Shown: positions 1 to 11,894, numbered from the stretch's first letter. The stretch: DNA of 64,000 nucleotides from Membranipora membranacea (GCA_914767715.1 OU612072.1:26908001-26972000); one strand, 5' to 3'. The notes: generated by a model from the sequence alone, not told the origin. Program-made: numbers and translations.

Positions 1-2592
1 TCAAAGTCATGTGAAGTACTGTCCCATGCGCCGCACTGCATACATGCCTTCCTGCAAGAGTATAAAGGCCGTAACTGAGATAATTCTGGTAATTCCCTCA
101 GAATATACCAAGCTGTAAAGAAAAAGAATTAATGTTTGGTTTTCTTCCGGCACTGATCAGACTTATCCCATGTGGTAGTTTAAATACAAAAGTGAGATCT
201 TCTCACTTTTGATTTCAGTCAATGAGTAAAGACAATAAGTACACATATGAATACGTAAGACACATGTAAACCGGATGAAATCTTCTCACTATTGATTTCA
301 ATTGATGAGTAAAACTGATTTGGTTTTCATAAAAGTAGGACACATTCAGAAATTTAGGAAACGGGTATTCATGGTTAGGACACATATAAATAATTAGGAC
401 ACATATAAGTAATAAGGACACATACAAATAATTAGGACACATATAATATCACTTCCTACTTCTTACACTATACAGATATTTTTACGTTCGTCCTGCAAAC
501 ATGTCACAACACACTTTATACACTATACAGAAATGACTACTTACAAGGGCGGGATCCATCCGGGCAAAAGTTACGGAGTTCTAATGGTTTAGCAGAACAG
601 AACGATGTAGCTGCTAAGAGAATACAGAAAACTTTTATTGCGTGTCTCATATTGGTATCAGTCTAAATGATCTCTTAGATGAAACACTTCCTTGTTTTAT
701 ATGCCAGCCAATTTGAGGCTACAAGGCCAAATGGCTTATTAGATGTCACCTAATACATCACTAACCTCATTGTATTATGGGCTTAGTGGTTTAGTATGAC
801 TATACTTCTCTTCTGTAATCAGTCAATAAGTGTTTTGTTACGTGGGTAAAACTTAATCATTGACGCATTACAGGATTTAAGATAGGGTTTTTTTTATATC
901 AATGATGCAGGTGTGGACTTATCATTTGACAATAACAGTGAGGTTATGAATGAAAGGCTATACCTTTATAAAGTGATTTATTATTACCATTTTTTACTTT
1001 TTTTTAGATAATGAGAGAGATCTAGACATTGATACTACATCCGAATCTATAGGAACGACAGATCCATACCTAGATTAATAATCAGACCCTCTAAAGTGAC
1101 CAATGATACTGTTAGGGGCCTTGGGGAGCTGTTTTAAGTAACAGTCAGGCCAGAGTACATCAGACCCATCAACAAAGCTTAATCGATACCTAACTACCTT
1201 TTAGCGATTTTGTCCCAATCACTAAGTATTCTAATCAACTGAGCCATGACCATGGAAGTAATCACATCCTTCTAGTCGGGTTGGAAATCTCGTACCAACA
1301 ACAAATGATATATTACCATCCACCCGGGTAGTATGGAGCGCCAACTTTTGGAATGACTGATGTTAAGAGAACTGAATGGTCAATAGTACATGATGAAATT
1401 ATTTTGGAAAGTTATTTATTACATCACAAAACATGTTCCATTCATCAAATTTTTGGCTTTGGGTTTAGGCTCCGTTTTGGTTTAAGTCAACTCTGATTGA
1501 AATAAATTTATGTGGAAGCAAAGTTAATTTGTCTGTTTTAACCATAAGATTTGGAGATCACCTTGCCAGTTAATCCATGTATCCAACATTATTTCTGATT
1601 CAAGATGAGTTCTACATATAACATCATGCGACGGAGTTCTAGGATCTTAAAGAAATTATCTTGTGTTTCTAAAACAGATAGTTCCACATCTAACAACAGC
1701 AAAGCCTGCCACTTCTTAATCTCTTTGCTTGTAAAGAAATTGAGTTTTTTGTTCTAACCAGTTACAGCACATTACGACAGATTATCTGCTTAGATAGCCT
1801 ATAGTTCAATCCAGTTTAATAAGTCAATGATTAACTTTCACTTTGCTAATTGGCTGATGACGGAGAGATACTAACTAAAGCTGACACTGACAATTATTGC
1901 TATTATTTCTAGTATAGTCTACTTATATTGTTGCAAAATTTGCTGATTTTTATTTGATTTCTGATATTTCTAAAACTGTACAAAATCACCACCACAGAGG
2001 TTTGAAACAATCATCCTAAATTGAGAACAGTAAAATTATATAAGCTATTAAAATCAAAACCCACGGGGAAAAACCGTGGTCTTGACCAGATATAATATCC
2101 ATTGTTATATACAACATTATCCTACAAAGGTCGAGTGCACACAGATATCTACGATGGAATTTTGAATAAAGGGACGTTCCTAAAGTCCGGGTATTGCTCA
2201 CCTTACCCCTCTTTTCAAGTGAGGGTCACAAGATGTTTTTGAAATATCCGTTCTTTCTAAGATATGTGTCAAGCATTTGGATATAAATATTCAACCGATA
2301 TTCATATTCCTGCTGTAATCTTGTACGCAAAATTATTTCCGACTATCCTACTGGAATTTCCGGATTTCAAGGAGGAACCGGCGGCGGCCACAATAATAGT
2401 ATAGATAGAAAAAGAGGAATAAGGTTATTGATCTCCACAATACGAATCAACGTAAGAAATTGATGACTTGATGACCATGATATGAAAACAAGTTCACTCA
2501 ACAACAAACTTCCAGCCAGTAAGTCAATAAAAAGTAATATATGAGAGGTGGGCTCACACTCTCATCATAACAACCGGTCCACAGATAGACAG
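1..2592. other. No gene seen; AT-rich intergenic DNA
   Basis: I see no reading frame with recognisable domains on either strand. At 192-230 and 277-315 an imperfect direct repeat of about 38 bp carries the core ATCTTCTCACT. A TATAAAGGCCG string at about 62-72 resembles the TATA-like string near 12116, so this could be the edge of an LTR-type remnant; that is only a guess. Confidence 0.5.
340..449. repeat. Short tandem repeat, ~18-bp AGGACACATA unit
   Basis: Roughly five imperfect copies of a unit built around AATTAGGACACATATAA lie in a row. The open frame on the minus strand here (tyrosine- and cysteine-rich) is only the translation of this repeat and is not called as a gene. Confidence 0.6.
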
Positions 2593-2595
2593 TTA

Positions 2596-3184
2596 AGCTG
2601 CGTTTACATTGTCAACTAATCTGCCTATTTGAACAACACCGACATTCAACACCGACAAATCTTCTTAATGTAAACATTGTGTCGGTGCAGACTAATCGGA
2701 GTTTAATGAAATCTTTGCTCTGTGATCATGTCACAGAATGAACGACACAGGGTCCGATTCCATTGATACATAGCCAATTAAAACACAGATATGTAGGTCA
2801 TTCAGGTCAACAGGTCAGAATACCATGTGTGTCAATGTCAAGGTTAAATGCCAGAGGGAACAAGATGGCGACAATGGAGCAGCCACCTGATGTCAACAAA
2901 ACTGTACCGAAAACTGAGGTGTCCAGATTAATCAAGATGATTGATAGTAATGATTGATAGAATGATAGTATGATAGAATGATTGATAGTAATGATTGATA
3001 GTAATAGTAATGATTGGTCATTATAGTTGCTTGATTGATAGATCAGGGTAGAGTTATTAGACCGATAAATCCAGTGTAAAAGCAAAATCGTTATAACCTA
3101 TATTACACCGACATTTACTGCCGACAGTTATGGTATGTCGGTGTTGTTCAATTATGCAGATTAGTTGACAATGTAAACGCAGCT
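2596..3184. mobile_element. 589-bp MITE with ~50-bp TIRs, TTA target duplication (PIF/Harbinger-like)
   Basis: The left end begins AGCTGCGTTTACATTGTC and the right end is its inverse complement, GACAATGTAAACGCAGCT. The inverted match continues for about 50 bp through GAACAACACCGACAT. The element is flanked by TTA at 2593-2595 and 3185-3187. Three-base TWA target duplications are the mark of the PIF/Harbinger superfamily. There is no transposase, so this is a non-autonomous copy. The interior holds a second short inverted motif (ACCGACA/TGTCGGT) and a run of ATGATTGATAG repeats at 2936-3010. The reading frames inside are not genes. Confidence 0.85.
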
Positions 3185-3896
3185 TTAGACAGTAGGGTAT
3201 ATTTTTAAAATAGAAAGTACGGCGAAAGAAAGTTTTGATACAAATTGGTTTTTATGCCCTTATGATACTCTCGCTCTGTCTTGGCAATCAAACTCAAGAC
3301 ATATCAAATTATCAGGTTGATTAGAAATGAGCAGTTGCCCTCTCTCAAACAACTGAGGCAAGCCCTTTTCAACTAACAACTATTTGTAATCATGCTTCTG
3401 ATAGGCTGCTATTTATTGACACTTATCAAACAGGAAACCTGTCATCACTACAACAGTCAAAAGTTCTGCAAAATTATCCTCCCACCTCCCTTTCACTAAT
3501 TTGTTTGTCCATCGTTAAGACTCTAACAATTTCTTGATGATGGTGTACATTTGTTCGTCAATTCTGCAACAGATTAACAACATCTAATACATGGCAAGTA
3601 CCATGTCTGCCAAACAATATATTACATTGGCGTTGATCGTCACTTGCGATTGGAAATGCGTAGAGCGCACCCATATTTTTTCCTTGTAACCATTTGGATT
3701 ATAAGAAAGAAAAAAAACTTCATCTTCCATGATATAAAACGAGCAGATTCCTCATAAACTGCCAAGATCATTGATCATCAATTGAGATTTTAATGAGAGA
3801 CAGCAAGACAAGGGGAAAATGTAAAAACTGACTATTACTATGATGAGCACAGGTGAGTGAGAAAAGAAATCAAAATCAGTTCAAATGTTAACAACG

Positions 3897-5181
3897 TCAA
3901 TAAAATTCATTAAAGCCTTGATGTGCAGCCGGAGTAGCTGGACTACAAAGAAAATCCATCTTCACATCCAACCAGGGAGACCATATTGAAAGAACTCCGG
4001 TGGCATACCCTCTATTGATGTTAGGGATAGATTTTTGCTCCCAGAACTTAATCTCCATTTTTCTTTTCTGACCTACATAAAAAACAATGTTATATATATT
4101 ACATCTGGTTAGTATAAAGCTGTACTAGAACGCGGCAAAAATTTCTGCTTTGAGAAGCCTTTAGCTGACAGGCTCGTTGCAAAACTCTTTCCTATCTCAC
4201 AGGGCACGTCACGATGGAATGTTTTCCAATGGTTCACCTTAAAACGTGACTGAAAACAAGGGCTCTGAAAACATTCTATTCACATGATTGCTGTCTCATA
4301 ATTACCAATTCTCAGCTTATGGAACTGGAAATACGACGAGAGAAATTTGTTCTATTGGAGAATACAAAGATGATAGATTAGCAACTCAAACCTTATTGAT
4401 AGGGTTGTTAAACTTAGAAGAACTGTAACTTCAAACACAAGAAACTCAGTAAGTCATGGTATGGTAGCCTAAAGACCATACAAGTTACTCTGAAGCTAGA
4501 CCCACCTCTAAATGTTTAGTACAACACTTAACTCCACAATCACTACAGTAACCGGCCGCTGGGGAGTCCTCACATCTATCACACAGGACCACAGGCTCTG
4601 CAGCTACCTCAGATTCTGAGGCTGACTTTTCTACTGATGAGTCATCGGCAGCAGCTGTGACATCATCAGTGGCTGACTTCAGACTCTCCACATCTATATT
4701 ATCGTATACCCTCCTGTAACAATCAGAGCCGTGTGTCACACACACGGGGGGGGGGGGGGAGTCTGTGAGCTGGATGGTTTAGTTAGGGTGTCTCAAACAA
4801 AACAGAACGCAGAAAAGCAAATATAGCAGATTTAAAAATAAAATAGTAAACAAAAAACTTTGTAATGGTCCTCTGTAGTAGTAAATACATGGATCAGTAT
4901 CTATCCTTGTGTGGAGTGAACTTTATTCCAGATGATAAAATGTTTGTTGTCTCTGATTCGAGATAATGGTGATAGTGTCAATACTAGCTGCTGATTTAAA
5001 GTTAGGTGGAATGTCAGACATACCGACATGTGGGACACTGAAAGGATCCGTCTGCCAGTATCTGAGGAGTCATGCATTCCTTACAGAACACATCACCACA
5101 GTCCAATAGTTTGGGTTCTATCAGGTACTTCAGCTCTCCTGGGCAGTAGATACATCTAATCGCCTCGGTAAAACCAGACAT
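3897..5181 (-). CDS. Shortened TRIM-like RING/B-box paralogue with a 19-nt fused micro-exon
   Basis: Predicted exons on the minus strand are 5181-5024, 4713-4506, 4324-4306 and 4072-3897; together 561 nt, an open frame of 186 codons plus stop. Exon 1 encodes a RING (CIYC...CGDVFCKEC...CPTC) and exon 2 the first B-box (CDRC...CSDCGVKCC..H). It is an inverted paralogue of the intact gene at 22999-25592, and the introns also match. The second B-box and the coiled coil are missing: the sequence jumps from the first 8 bases of paralogue exon 3 into the last bases of exon 5, leaving a 19-nt exon that keeps one exon's acceptor and another's donor. A 2-bp loss in the last exon changes the C-terminus (ends FNEFY). 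It could be a small RING/B-box protein or a young pseudogene; expression is unknown. Confidence 0.65.
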
Positions 5182-6000
5182 CTTCTACTCTGAACTAAAG
5201 TATGACAAGTAATAACTAGCACACAGCATTTTCAGGTTTTAAAATGGAGTTATAAAAATGAAAACAAAGTTAAGTTAATAAAAACTTAGCTCCCTAACTA
5301 AATATTTGTATTTCGATACACAAAAGACCATTCAGATAGGGATTATCGAAGTGATACTCAATCAACACCAGTGAACTGAGTAAACACCGTAAAAATCAGG
5401 CTACAGAAATTAAGCTCTTTTTTCTAACGTGTTCTGAGCTCAGTTTAGGAGCACAACATATATCAAAATTTACATTTGATTCAATTAGGACAACCTCATC
5501 CCATCCTCAACCATACAACCTTCTTCAGCATAAACCATATTACTTGCCCTGGCTACCTGCCAAACTCAGAATTATATGAACTATGATAGCAAATCCTCAT
5601 TTCAGGACAAGAGGTTTTTCCAATAAATCAGAGAATGGCAAAAAACTCGGAATACAAAACAATATCCGATGGAAATTAAAATTATGGAATCAGGAAGCCC
5701 AGTATCCCTGATATCGCTCCATCTAATTGTATCATGTCAACCTGATGAATGATTGACAGTCAAATGTGAACTATCGTCACTATAGGGTAGAAATTTTCAT
5801 CCCCTTAGTTTATTCTTGATCATTGTTTGAATAAGAAGCAGAAGTACGGGAAGGCTGAACTTTTGTTATTCTCTCATATTCTGGAAATCTTGATAAACAG
5901 CTAATATAATTTCAGATTATTGCTATTGTTGACAACTGCAAACATATTTGCAATTCATCCGCAACTCCACAAATCTAGAAACTACTGCTCTGTGATCGCT
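5182..6000. other. Gap between the TRIM-like paralogue and the GPCR remnant
   Basis: No gene recognised. The first ~40 bp upstream of the minus-strand TRIM ATG match the region upstream of the ATG at 22999 (shared TTGTCATACTTTAG), so the duplication includes a little 5' flank. The rest is AT-rich and featureless to me. Confidence 0.5.
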
Positions 6001-6954
6001 ATGGCTGAACCAAATTCTACAACGACCATCAGAGCAATTATAAACAGCGGAGACAAAGAATTTGTAGAAAACTACACAGAACTCTATGCTGGCATAGCTG
6101 TTTGTGTGATCGGGATTATATTGAATATCTCAGCAATCAAAGCTATCTACAATAGCAGGTAGGCCTTCAAATGCCCATCATATTTTAAGTGTAGTTCAAA
6201 AGCAAATAACGAGAACAGAAAAGCGCATTCAATTGGTCCAATTGGAAAACTGAATCAATTCCCCAAGTTTAAGAATAATGCGACACTTCGTTCCCTCAAT
6301 CCACTCGAGTTAAGATGGATGTCTCATCCTGCTAATATTTATTTGATTACAATCTCCTGCACACTTTTTTGCCTTCAGTTAAAAATCGTGATTTTCTCTA
6401 ATTCAATTTACTGACTTGACAAACTTACGTTAATTAGTACCTGGTATTTATGGAGGTTAAGCCTTCATGATCGGTAGGGGACAAAAATTACAGACAGTTG
6501 TTTGTGTGGCATAGAAAACATTCCTGGTAAAACAACCGGTCATCAGATAAATAAATATATGAGCCCTTTGTTATTTACAAAACTTTTGATTTCAGATTTC
6601 GTATGATGAGTCCCAAAGGTAACCTTTTTGGACTAGCACTGATGTCGCTGGATCACTTTATTGCAATTGGTTACCCACTCAATCATAGTAGACTACTTCG
6701 TAGATGTACCAGAGCTAATATATCAATAGAGCTTCGAAACTGGGGCGTGGTCTGGGCATGTACTATATTATGACCTGAAAAAATAGCACTGTACACAAAC
6801 TAATGTCAAAATATGACTCGCTTAGCAAATCTGGTGTATGTTATCTATAGAAATTTAACTATGAAGACAATCTGATTCTAACTACGACAACAATGTGAGA
6901 AAGGAGTTGGATGAGTTGATGTGAGTACAATGGTGTTTGAGTTTCAGATGACAA

Positions 6955-7003
6955 AGTTATTTGGGCAAGAAGTAATGTACTGTACTTCTGGCCCAAATAA
7001 CTA
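6955..7003. repeat. Hairpin, 20-bp arms (AGTTATTTGGGC...)
   Basis: Arm AGTTATTTGGGCAAGAAGTA pairs with TACTTCTGGCCCAAATAACT with one mismatch and a loop of about 8 nt. No clear target duplication is visible. It lies in the gap of the broken GPCR. Confidence 0.6.
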
Positions 7004-7242
7004 AGTACATGCTAATACCGTAGTAGTAAGAAAGATGAAAAGTTTTTTTTTTTTATTTAGAGGGACTCTCACGGTGTAATTCCGTCACAACCAGTCTGCT
7101 GGAACAGGGAGGTTGGAAGCACAACTTTCTGTAGTACAGTTGAATCAACTCCAGTTGTTTAGGCCTTGACCACCCGGGCATTCAACCACTGGACTTGCAC
7201 CAAAGACAGATGGCCTGTGGTTGGAAGCATAGTCTAGCGGAG

Positions 7243-7315
7243 TAGCCTGTCTTGACAAGCTTTGTTCGGTGGGGACCCCCCCCCCCCACCGAACAAAGCT
7301 TGTCAAGACAGGCTA
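7243..7315. mobile_element. 73-bp hairpin insertion, TAGCCTG family
   Basis: A near-perfect hairpin: TAGCCTGTCTTGACAAGC... at the left and ...GCTTGTCAAGACAGGCTA at the right, arms about 31 bp, with a C14 run near the centre. It is flanked by AGTCTAGCGGAG on the left and AGTCTAGAG on the right, readable as a 9-bp duplication with a 3-nt insertion on one side. The same end sequence occurs in the hairpin at 55638-55671. Confidence 0.7.
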
Positions 7316-7376
7316 AGTCTAGAGCTGCACATGACCAGAAAAAAGACTATAAATTTTATTCCTTATTTCTCTTTAG

Positions 7377-8312
7377 GCACTCTGGATCTGTTGCAAATGA
7401 ACTCGAGAATGCGGCGAGATATTCGGCTACCATAGAATTAATACATATGTCCAATACCAATGATGATTTCTATGTACTGAACACCCGATACAGGTCTGAG
7501 GGATGGAACTCAAGAAACAAGTCCAAGATGCCGCATAGAATCTCCTACAGATTAGCGATTCAAGGTAGGAGTTATTTCTTACAAATATGACAGACTAATC
7601 AAATATTTCAATGTTTTTATCGACACGCCAGGTTTTTCCTAGGCATGGAAATCCAACAAGCGCTTTAAAGTTACACAGATTAGAAATCTAAATCATAGCT
7701 TTAATACATATAACATGGTATTTCTCTGATGTTACAGTTCATCGAAGACTTTCTTGACTGGCTAACTCAATTGGAGGACGAAGTAAATGGTGTCGACATC
7801 ACGGATGCAGAAAGGTCAAAATGTCTGCTTTGCATTCAGACAAGAATCAGCTGGAGAATCACTTGTAAGTACACTTTACAATGTGATGCAAAATCTGTGA
7901 TATTGATCAAGATTGTGGAAATCAAGATCTACATAGAATGCCATTTTGCACATACTTCTTCTCACCTAGCCGGCTGTATCCTTAGCACATACTATATTAG
8001 GCTAAATTCAAGTCTAGCTCAACATCTTTACTTTATTATAGACTCCCACCTCAAATAACCAAGATTAAGTGTGAGCTATCATTACGTCATTATAATATTC
8101 CTACAGGTCACTCCTTAGCGCTCACTAAGGAGTTTTTGACTGAGAAAACGCTTTGTCAAGATAGCTTGAAGCAGTACTTTGGTCACCAAAGAGCCAAAAC
8201 TGGCAGTAACAATGCTCCAACTATGAGCGAGTTTCTAAATACAGCCAGGATACTGACAGTGACACAAGAGGCTGAATGTACTATATCCAAAGGGAACTAC
8301 ACTAAACTTTAA
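7377..8312 (+). pseudogene. P-element/THAP9-like transposase, C-terminal fragment
   Basis: Three exon-like blocks, 7377-7564, 7738-7864 and 8107-8312 (stop TAA), carry the C-terminal layout known from P-element and THAP9 transposases: a block with DDFYVLNTRYRSEG, one with FIEDFLDWLTQLEDEV...ISWRIT, and one with LTKEFLTEKTLCQDSLKQYFGHQR. The last resembles the family pattern of a Gln-Asp-x-Leu-(Glu)-x-(Phe/Tyr)-Phe-Gly motif followed by arginine and an Asn-x-Pro region. Blocks 2 and 3 join in phase; blocks 1 and 2 do not, so it is decayed. The THAP DNA-binding domain and the catalytic core are not present nearby. It sits between the TM4 and TM5 pieces of the GPCR, so the insertion may have disrupted that gene. 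The family call is by pattern only. Confidence 0.6.
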
Positions 8313-9623
8313 AAAGACACCATGGTCATCTCTGAAGAGCCAATGGAGAAAGGAAGTTGATAAAGGAAATGAGTCATGAGTTTTTGTTAACCATTGTTGG
8401 GCTGAGAATGTTAAGTATTACATAGTAATAGTATATGAATAAAATTGCAGAAGTAAAATTACATAAAAGAGACTTAGAAAAAATTAGATACAGATTTTCC
8501 TGAAACCACAAGATCAGTTTGATTCTTTTATTGTAAACTCTGTCTAAAAACTGGCAGAAGGATTTTTTTTCTTATTGCTGTCTAATTATTGTTTACATCT
8601 ATTTATAAATGCCACACACCTCACTCTGGAAAACTTTTGCACTGCCTTATGAAATAAATCAAAGGATTCAGAACTTGGTATGTTAGACCCTACTGTGAGC
8701 CACTGGTTGTGAGCCTTGTCAGAGTTCAGTATAGAGTCCATGACAAGATCTCTTACGTTGCAATTACTGCTTACATTGGAAAGAATGGCAGATGAAAGAG
8801 AATCAAGCACAATGAGAAATGTAGAAAGCTGGCTGATATATATGTAAGTGCACCACGATCTAGAGGCAAAGAATTCCCCCCCCCCCCCCCCATTAGACTA
8901 GCAAGAGAGTTCCCCCTGAGGTAGAGTTGAGTTGAGGTACTGCATGCTTGCTCAGGATATTTCTGTTGTGCAGCCTGCAAAAGAGACATCATATATTGGT
9001 TTGTGTAAGACTAAAGCCATTAAAACACAAATTGGTTTTATCACAAAAAAAACGTGTGGTTATGGAGACAAACTAAATTTTAACTTAAAATAAGTTAAGT
9101 AAAGTTAAATGTTGTATGGCCGACCTCTGTGCTTCAATTCATAAATTAGCCCTTCGAAATAATGGGTTGATATTCCCAAGATCATTTTGGGTTGTTGATG
9201 TGAAAAAACTTACGGCTTGCAGCGGGTATAGTCTCCAGCCTCAAAATGTTGAGCACAATATGCCTTCTACTGAGCATTCCATTCACGTATGTGTTGACTA
9301 GGTCTTGCCTCCCGACAGCTTTTAACAATTCAATCCCCTATAACATTTCATGAATAGGTGTGAATAATCAGGGCCACTGTACATATTAATGTTGAGCAAT
9401 GATTACACAGGCTGACTTGATGGATTGTAAATTTGTAGCATTTGCTCACTACAACCTAATAACCTTCTGTAAGTTTATCAGAATCCTCTCTAGTTGGTTT
9501 ATTATTGTATAACTAGTAGGGTCAGTGCATTGCTGTAGTAACCTGAAATACATGGCCAAATATCATTCATTCCTATCTGTACCTATCAAACCCATTCTTA
9601 TTGAAATACACAGACAAGGGCAC
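8313..9623. other. No recognised gene; decayed DNA
   Basis: A 74-codon minus-strand frame at 8586-8810 (contains FDLFHKAVQKFSRVRCVAFINR) looks somewhat protein-like and could be a transposon remnant, but I cannot assign it. A C18 run lies at about 8875-8892. Nothing else is supported. Confidence 0.4.
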
Positions 9624-9664
9624 CAATGAACTTCCTCTCCCTCGGAGGGAGAGGGAGTTCATTG
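9624..9664. mobile_element. 41-bp hairpin insertion with imperfect 7-bp target duplication
   Basis: CAATGAACTTCCTCTCCC and its inverse complement GGGAGAGGGAGTTCATTG face each other with one mismatch. It is flanked by AGGGCAC (9617-9623) and AGGGTAC (9665-9671), a 7-bp duplication with one difference. About 30 bp further a half-arm GAGACAGGCTA (9695-9705) resembles one end of the TAGCCTG hairpin family. Confidence 0.5.
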
Positions 9665-11045
9665 AGGGTACTGTCTGTAGACAGTTACCCCTCCGGTTGA
9701 GACAGGCTAAGAGAAGGCCATCATGGGTCATATGTCTTCAATAACCTAAAACAAAGGATACTAAAGCAATAATGAAATTTTGATGTCTTGGAGAGTAAGT
9801 GCTACTCCTATCTAGGTAGATGCAATGTGATTTACCTGACCCTATCTTTTCTAGGTACTTCAAACCATTCTCCCTGTTCAAACCATCTCCAAAACACCCG
9901 TCTGCTATTTTCTTTCTTCTAGTTTGAGTGCAGTGCAGCAGAAAATACTTTGTGTGATTGGTTCATTAAACTCCAGTCACAGCTATTCTTATTATTACTA
10001 CAATGGCTGTACAGTGCTATTTTTTTCAGGTGACACCTGATTGGTCAATTCTGAGCTGGCCCATATTCTGCCTGCTGATATATAGATAAAGGGACAGTAG
10101 AAGCTTAGGACTGCGTAAGCTTTGGATGTACGGTAGAGATGCTGATCACATCTGCCTGGATTATGACAATCATCTTCGCTTTCGCTTTCCAATCTTCAAC
10201 CTACATGTCAGTTATTCTAGCAGTTACCAATATCAGTAACATTGATTTGAGACATTGTGTGAGAAAGGGGCATAGCTGAAACACTTAACCAGAGCCCATT
10301 CAAAGATAAATACGACAGTAATATACTTGACATTCATTGGTTTGGTATACCTCGCTATTTTCTTTATGTACTGCTTCATAGCACGGGTAGCTCTTAAAGC
10401 CATCGAAACCAAGTGGTATTTTCAAAGATACTCCTGCACTTCAACCAAGGATGCACATTCAGCTCAAAAGAGAAGGAAACAGGTTAAAGGAATTGGAACT
10501 TCTATACTTTTGCTTGCAGCATTCATACTGTTGTGGACGCCGGTAGAAGTATATTATATACTTTTTCTCACCGGAAAAAAAAGTATTATTTTCAAAGCCC
10601 AATGAAAAGATTGAGAAGATTCTCTCAGTTTTAGTTTGTTGCACAGCACTGGTTGATGTAGGTATCTACTTCATGAAATCAAAAGGAAGGAGCTGATGTG
10701 TTGAAGCAGTACAGGCAACAAAGACTTACCGATTGCTTGTGAGGCTTACAATGTTGTAAGCCTTACCAGCTTCACTTTTAAAGATGTTATCTATTGTAGG
10801 AAAGAGCCTATTGAGGTTGTTTTACAAAATTTGACAGCATCTTCTTATTCAATATAGCCACATGCATGAATTGTTGATGGTTTGCTTGAGCTTTCGGAAC
10901 TATACGATATTGGAATTAGAAGTTAATATGGAAAAAAACATTTACCTTGTATGAACTTATCAGGCAACTGTTGACAGCTGTTTCTGTTTAAGTTGATTAA
11001 AAAGAAGTTTTATCAAAACTGTTTAGTGGGATAATAATTTATTAG

Positions 11046-11093
11046 AGTTGTCCTCTCTTTGCACAAGAAAGGACAGCTCTAATAAACATAAGT
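11046..11093. repeat. Hairpin, ~20-bp arms (TTATTAGAG...CTCTAATAA)
   Basis: Arms TTATTAGAGTTGTCCT and AGGACAGCTCTAATAA pair with one mismatch around a short loop. It lies about 350 bp downstream of the last GPCR piece. No target duplication seen; origin unclear. Confidence 0.5.
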
Positions 11094-11341
11094 AAAATGA
11101 TATAATAAATGATAGATTATCATAATTGGCATTATTGAGTCATTTATTCTTATTGGCTGATCAATGAAAGCTTTCACTCACTTCTCAGGTAAGTCACATG
11201 ATTCTTATCTTCTTGGGTTACAAAAAAAAAGTTTTTACTCCTCAAGTGATCGTTGAACTTTACAACCTTTGATATTTATTTACTAACTAATGTTTGATTC
11301 TTGTCTAATACTGGATGGTACATTAATCGAGCCAAAGACCT

Positions 11342-11450
11342 TCTCTTCTCTGCCAGTGTGTGAGTCAGGACTAAGACCTTCCCCTTCTCTGCCAGTGTGT
11401 GAGTCAGGACTAAGACCTTCTCTTCTCTGCCAGTGTGTGTGTGAGTCAGA
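11342..11450. repeat. Tandem repeat, three ~35-bp units
   Basis: Three copies of a unit containing CTCTGCCAGTGTGTGAGTCA and CTAAGACCTTC, the last with an extra GT pair. The two overlapping open frames on opposite strands here are translations of this repeat. Confidence 0.75.
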
Positions 11451-11747
11451 TGACCTTAATCCTCTTCTCATCGACTGTGTAGGTCAGGACACCTTTTGAT
11501 CCTGCTTGGATAGATTTGTCAGTACCCAAAATGGGCACTTGAGATATGTAGTTATATTCAGCCAGCTGCAGAAGTCAGAGGGTACAGATAGATATGAAAA
11601 CAAAAGCACCCAGTAACCTCCATGGTATTTAGTAGTCACAAGCATACACAACGAGCAGAGAGACGCAGAAGTAATCCATCAAAGATGTAACGAAGACAAC
11701 CGGAGCATGCTAATCCGGTCAGAAAATAGGAATTCCAGTGACGCAGT

Positions 11748-11894
11748 AATTTGGTTTTCCAACACGTCATAGTACCAAGTACCAAGTAATCTTCAGGAAT
11801 TTGGTTTTCCAAAACGTCATAGTACCAAGTACCAAGTAATCTTCAGGAATTTGGTTTTCCAAAACGTCATAGTACCAAGTACCAAGTAATCTTC
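11748..11894. repeat. Tandem repeat, three 50-bp units
   Basis: Three nearly identical copies of a 50-bp unit that includes ATTTGGTTTTCCAAAACGTC followed by the doublet AGTACCAAGTACCAAGTAAT. Non-coding. Confidence 0.8.

Larger units (their letters stand above)
6001..10696 (+). pseudogene. Rhodopsin-family (class A) GPCR, broken into pieces
   Basis: Piece 1 (6001-6158) begins MAEPNSTTT, has glycosylation sites NST and NYT and a TM1-like helix (ELYAGIAVCVIGIILNISA). It splices in phase to 6596-6773, with a TM3/DRY-type region (SLDHFIAIGYPL) and the start of TM4, then a TGA at 6771. TM2 and the first part of TM3 are absent. Piece 3 (about 10290-10696) has TM5 (TFIGLVYLAIFFMYCFIARV), a basic loop, TM6 with the FxLLWTP motif and, after a one-base shift in the eight-A run at 10575-10582, TM7 (CCTALVDVGIYF, where DVGIY takes the place of NPxxY) ending at a TGA at 10694. 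The 3.5 kb between TM4 and TM5 holds transposon sequence. The ligand cannot be inferred. The missing helix, stop and shift make a non-functional gene most likely; an A-run sequencing error could explain the shift alone. Confidence 0.75.

Noticed and set aside
61-75. Promoter at TATAAAGGCCG near the window start
   Set aside because: No gene follows, and the same string near 12116 suggests repeat origin.
2763-3085. Two overlapping small genes inside the MITE
   Set aside because: Both frames lie within the 589-bp TTA-flanked MITE and contain its simple ATGATTGATAG repeats; no family features.
7252-7376. Coding start of the transposase frame (MTSFVRWGPPPP)
   Set aside because: This is the translation of the TAGCCTG hairpin and its C run. 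Only the part after the acceptor at 7376 looks like protein.
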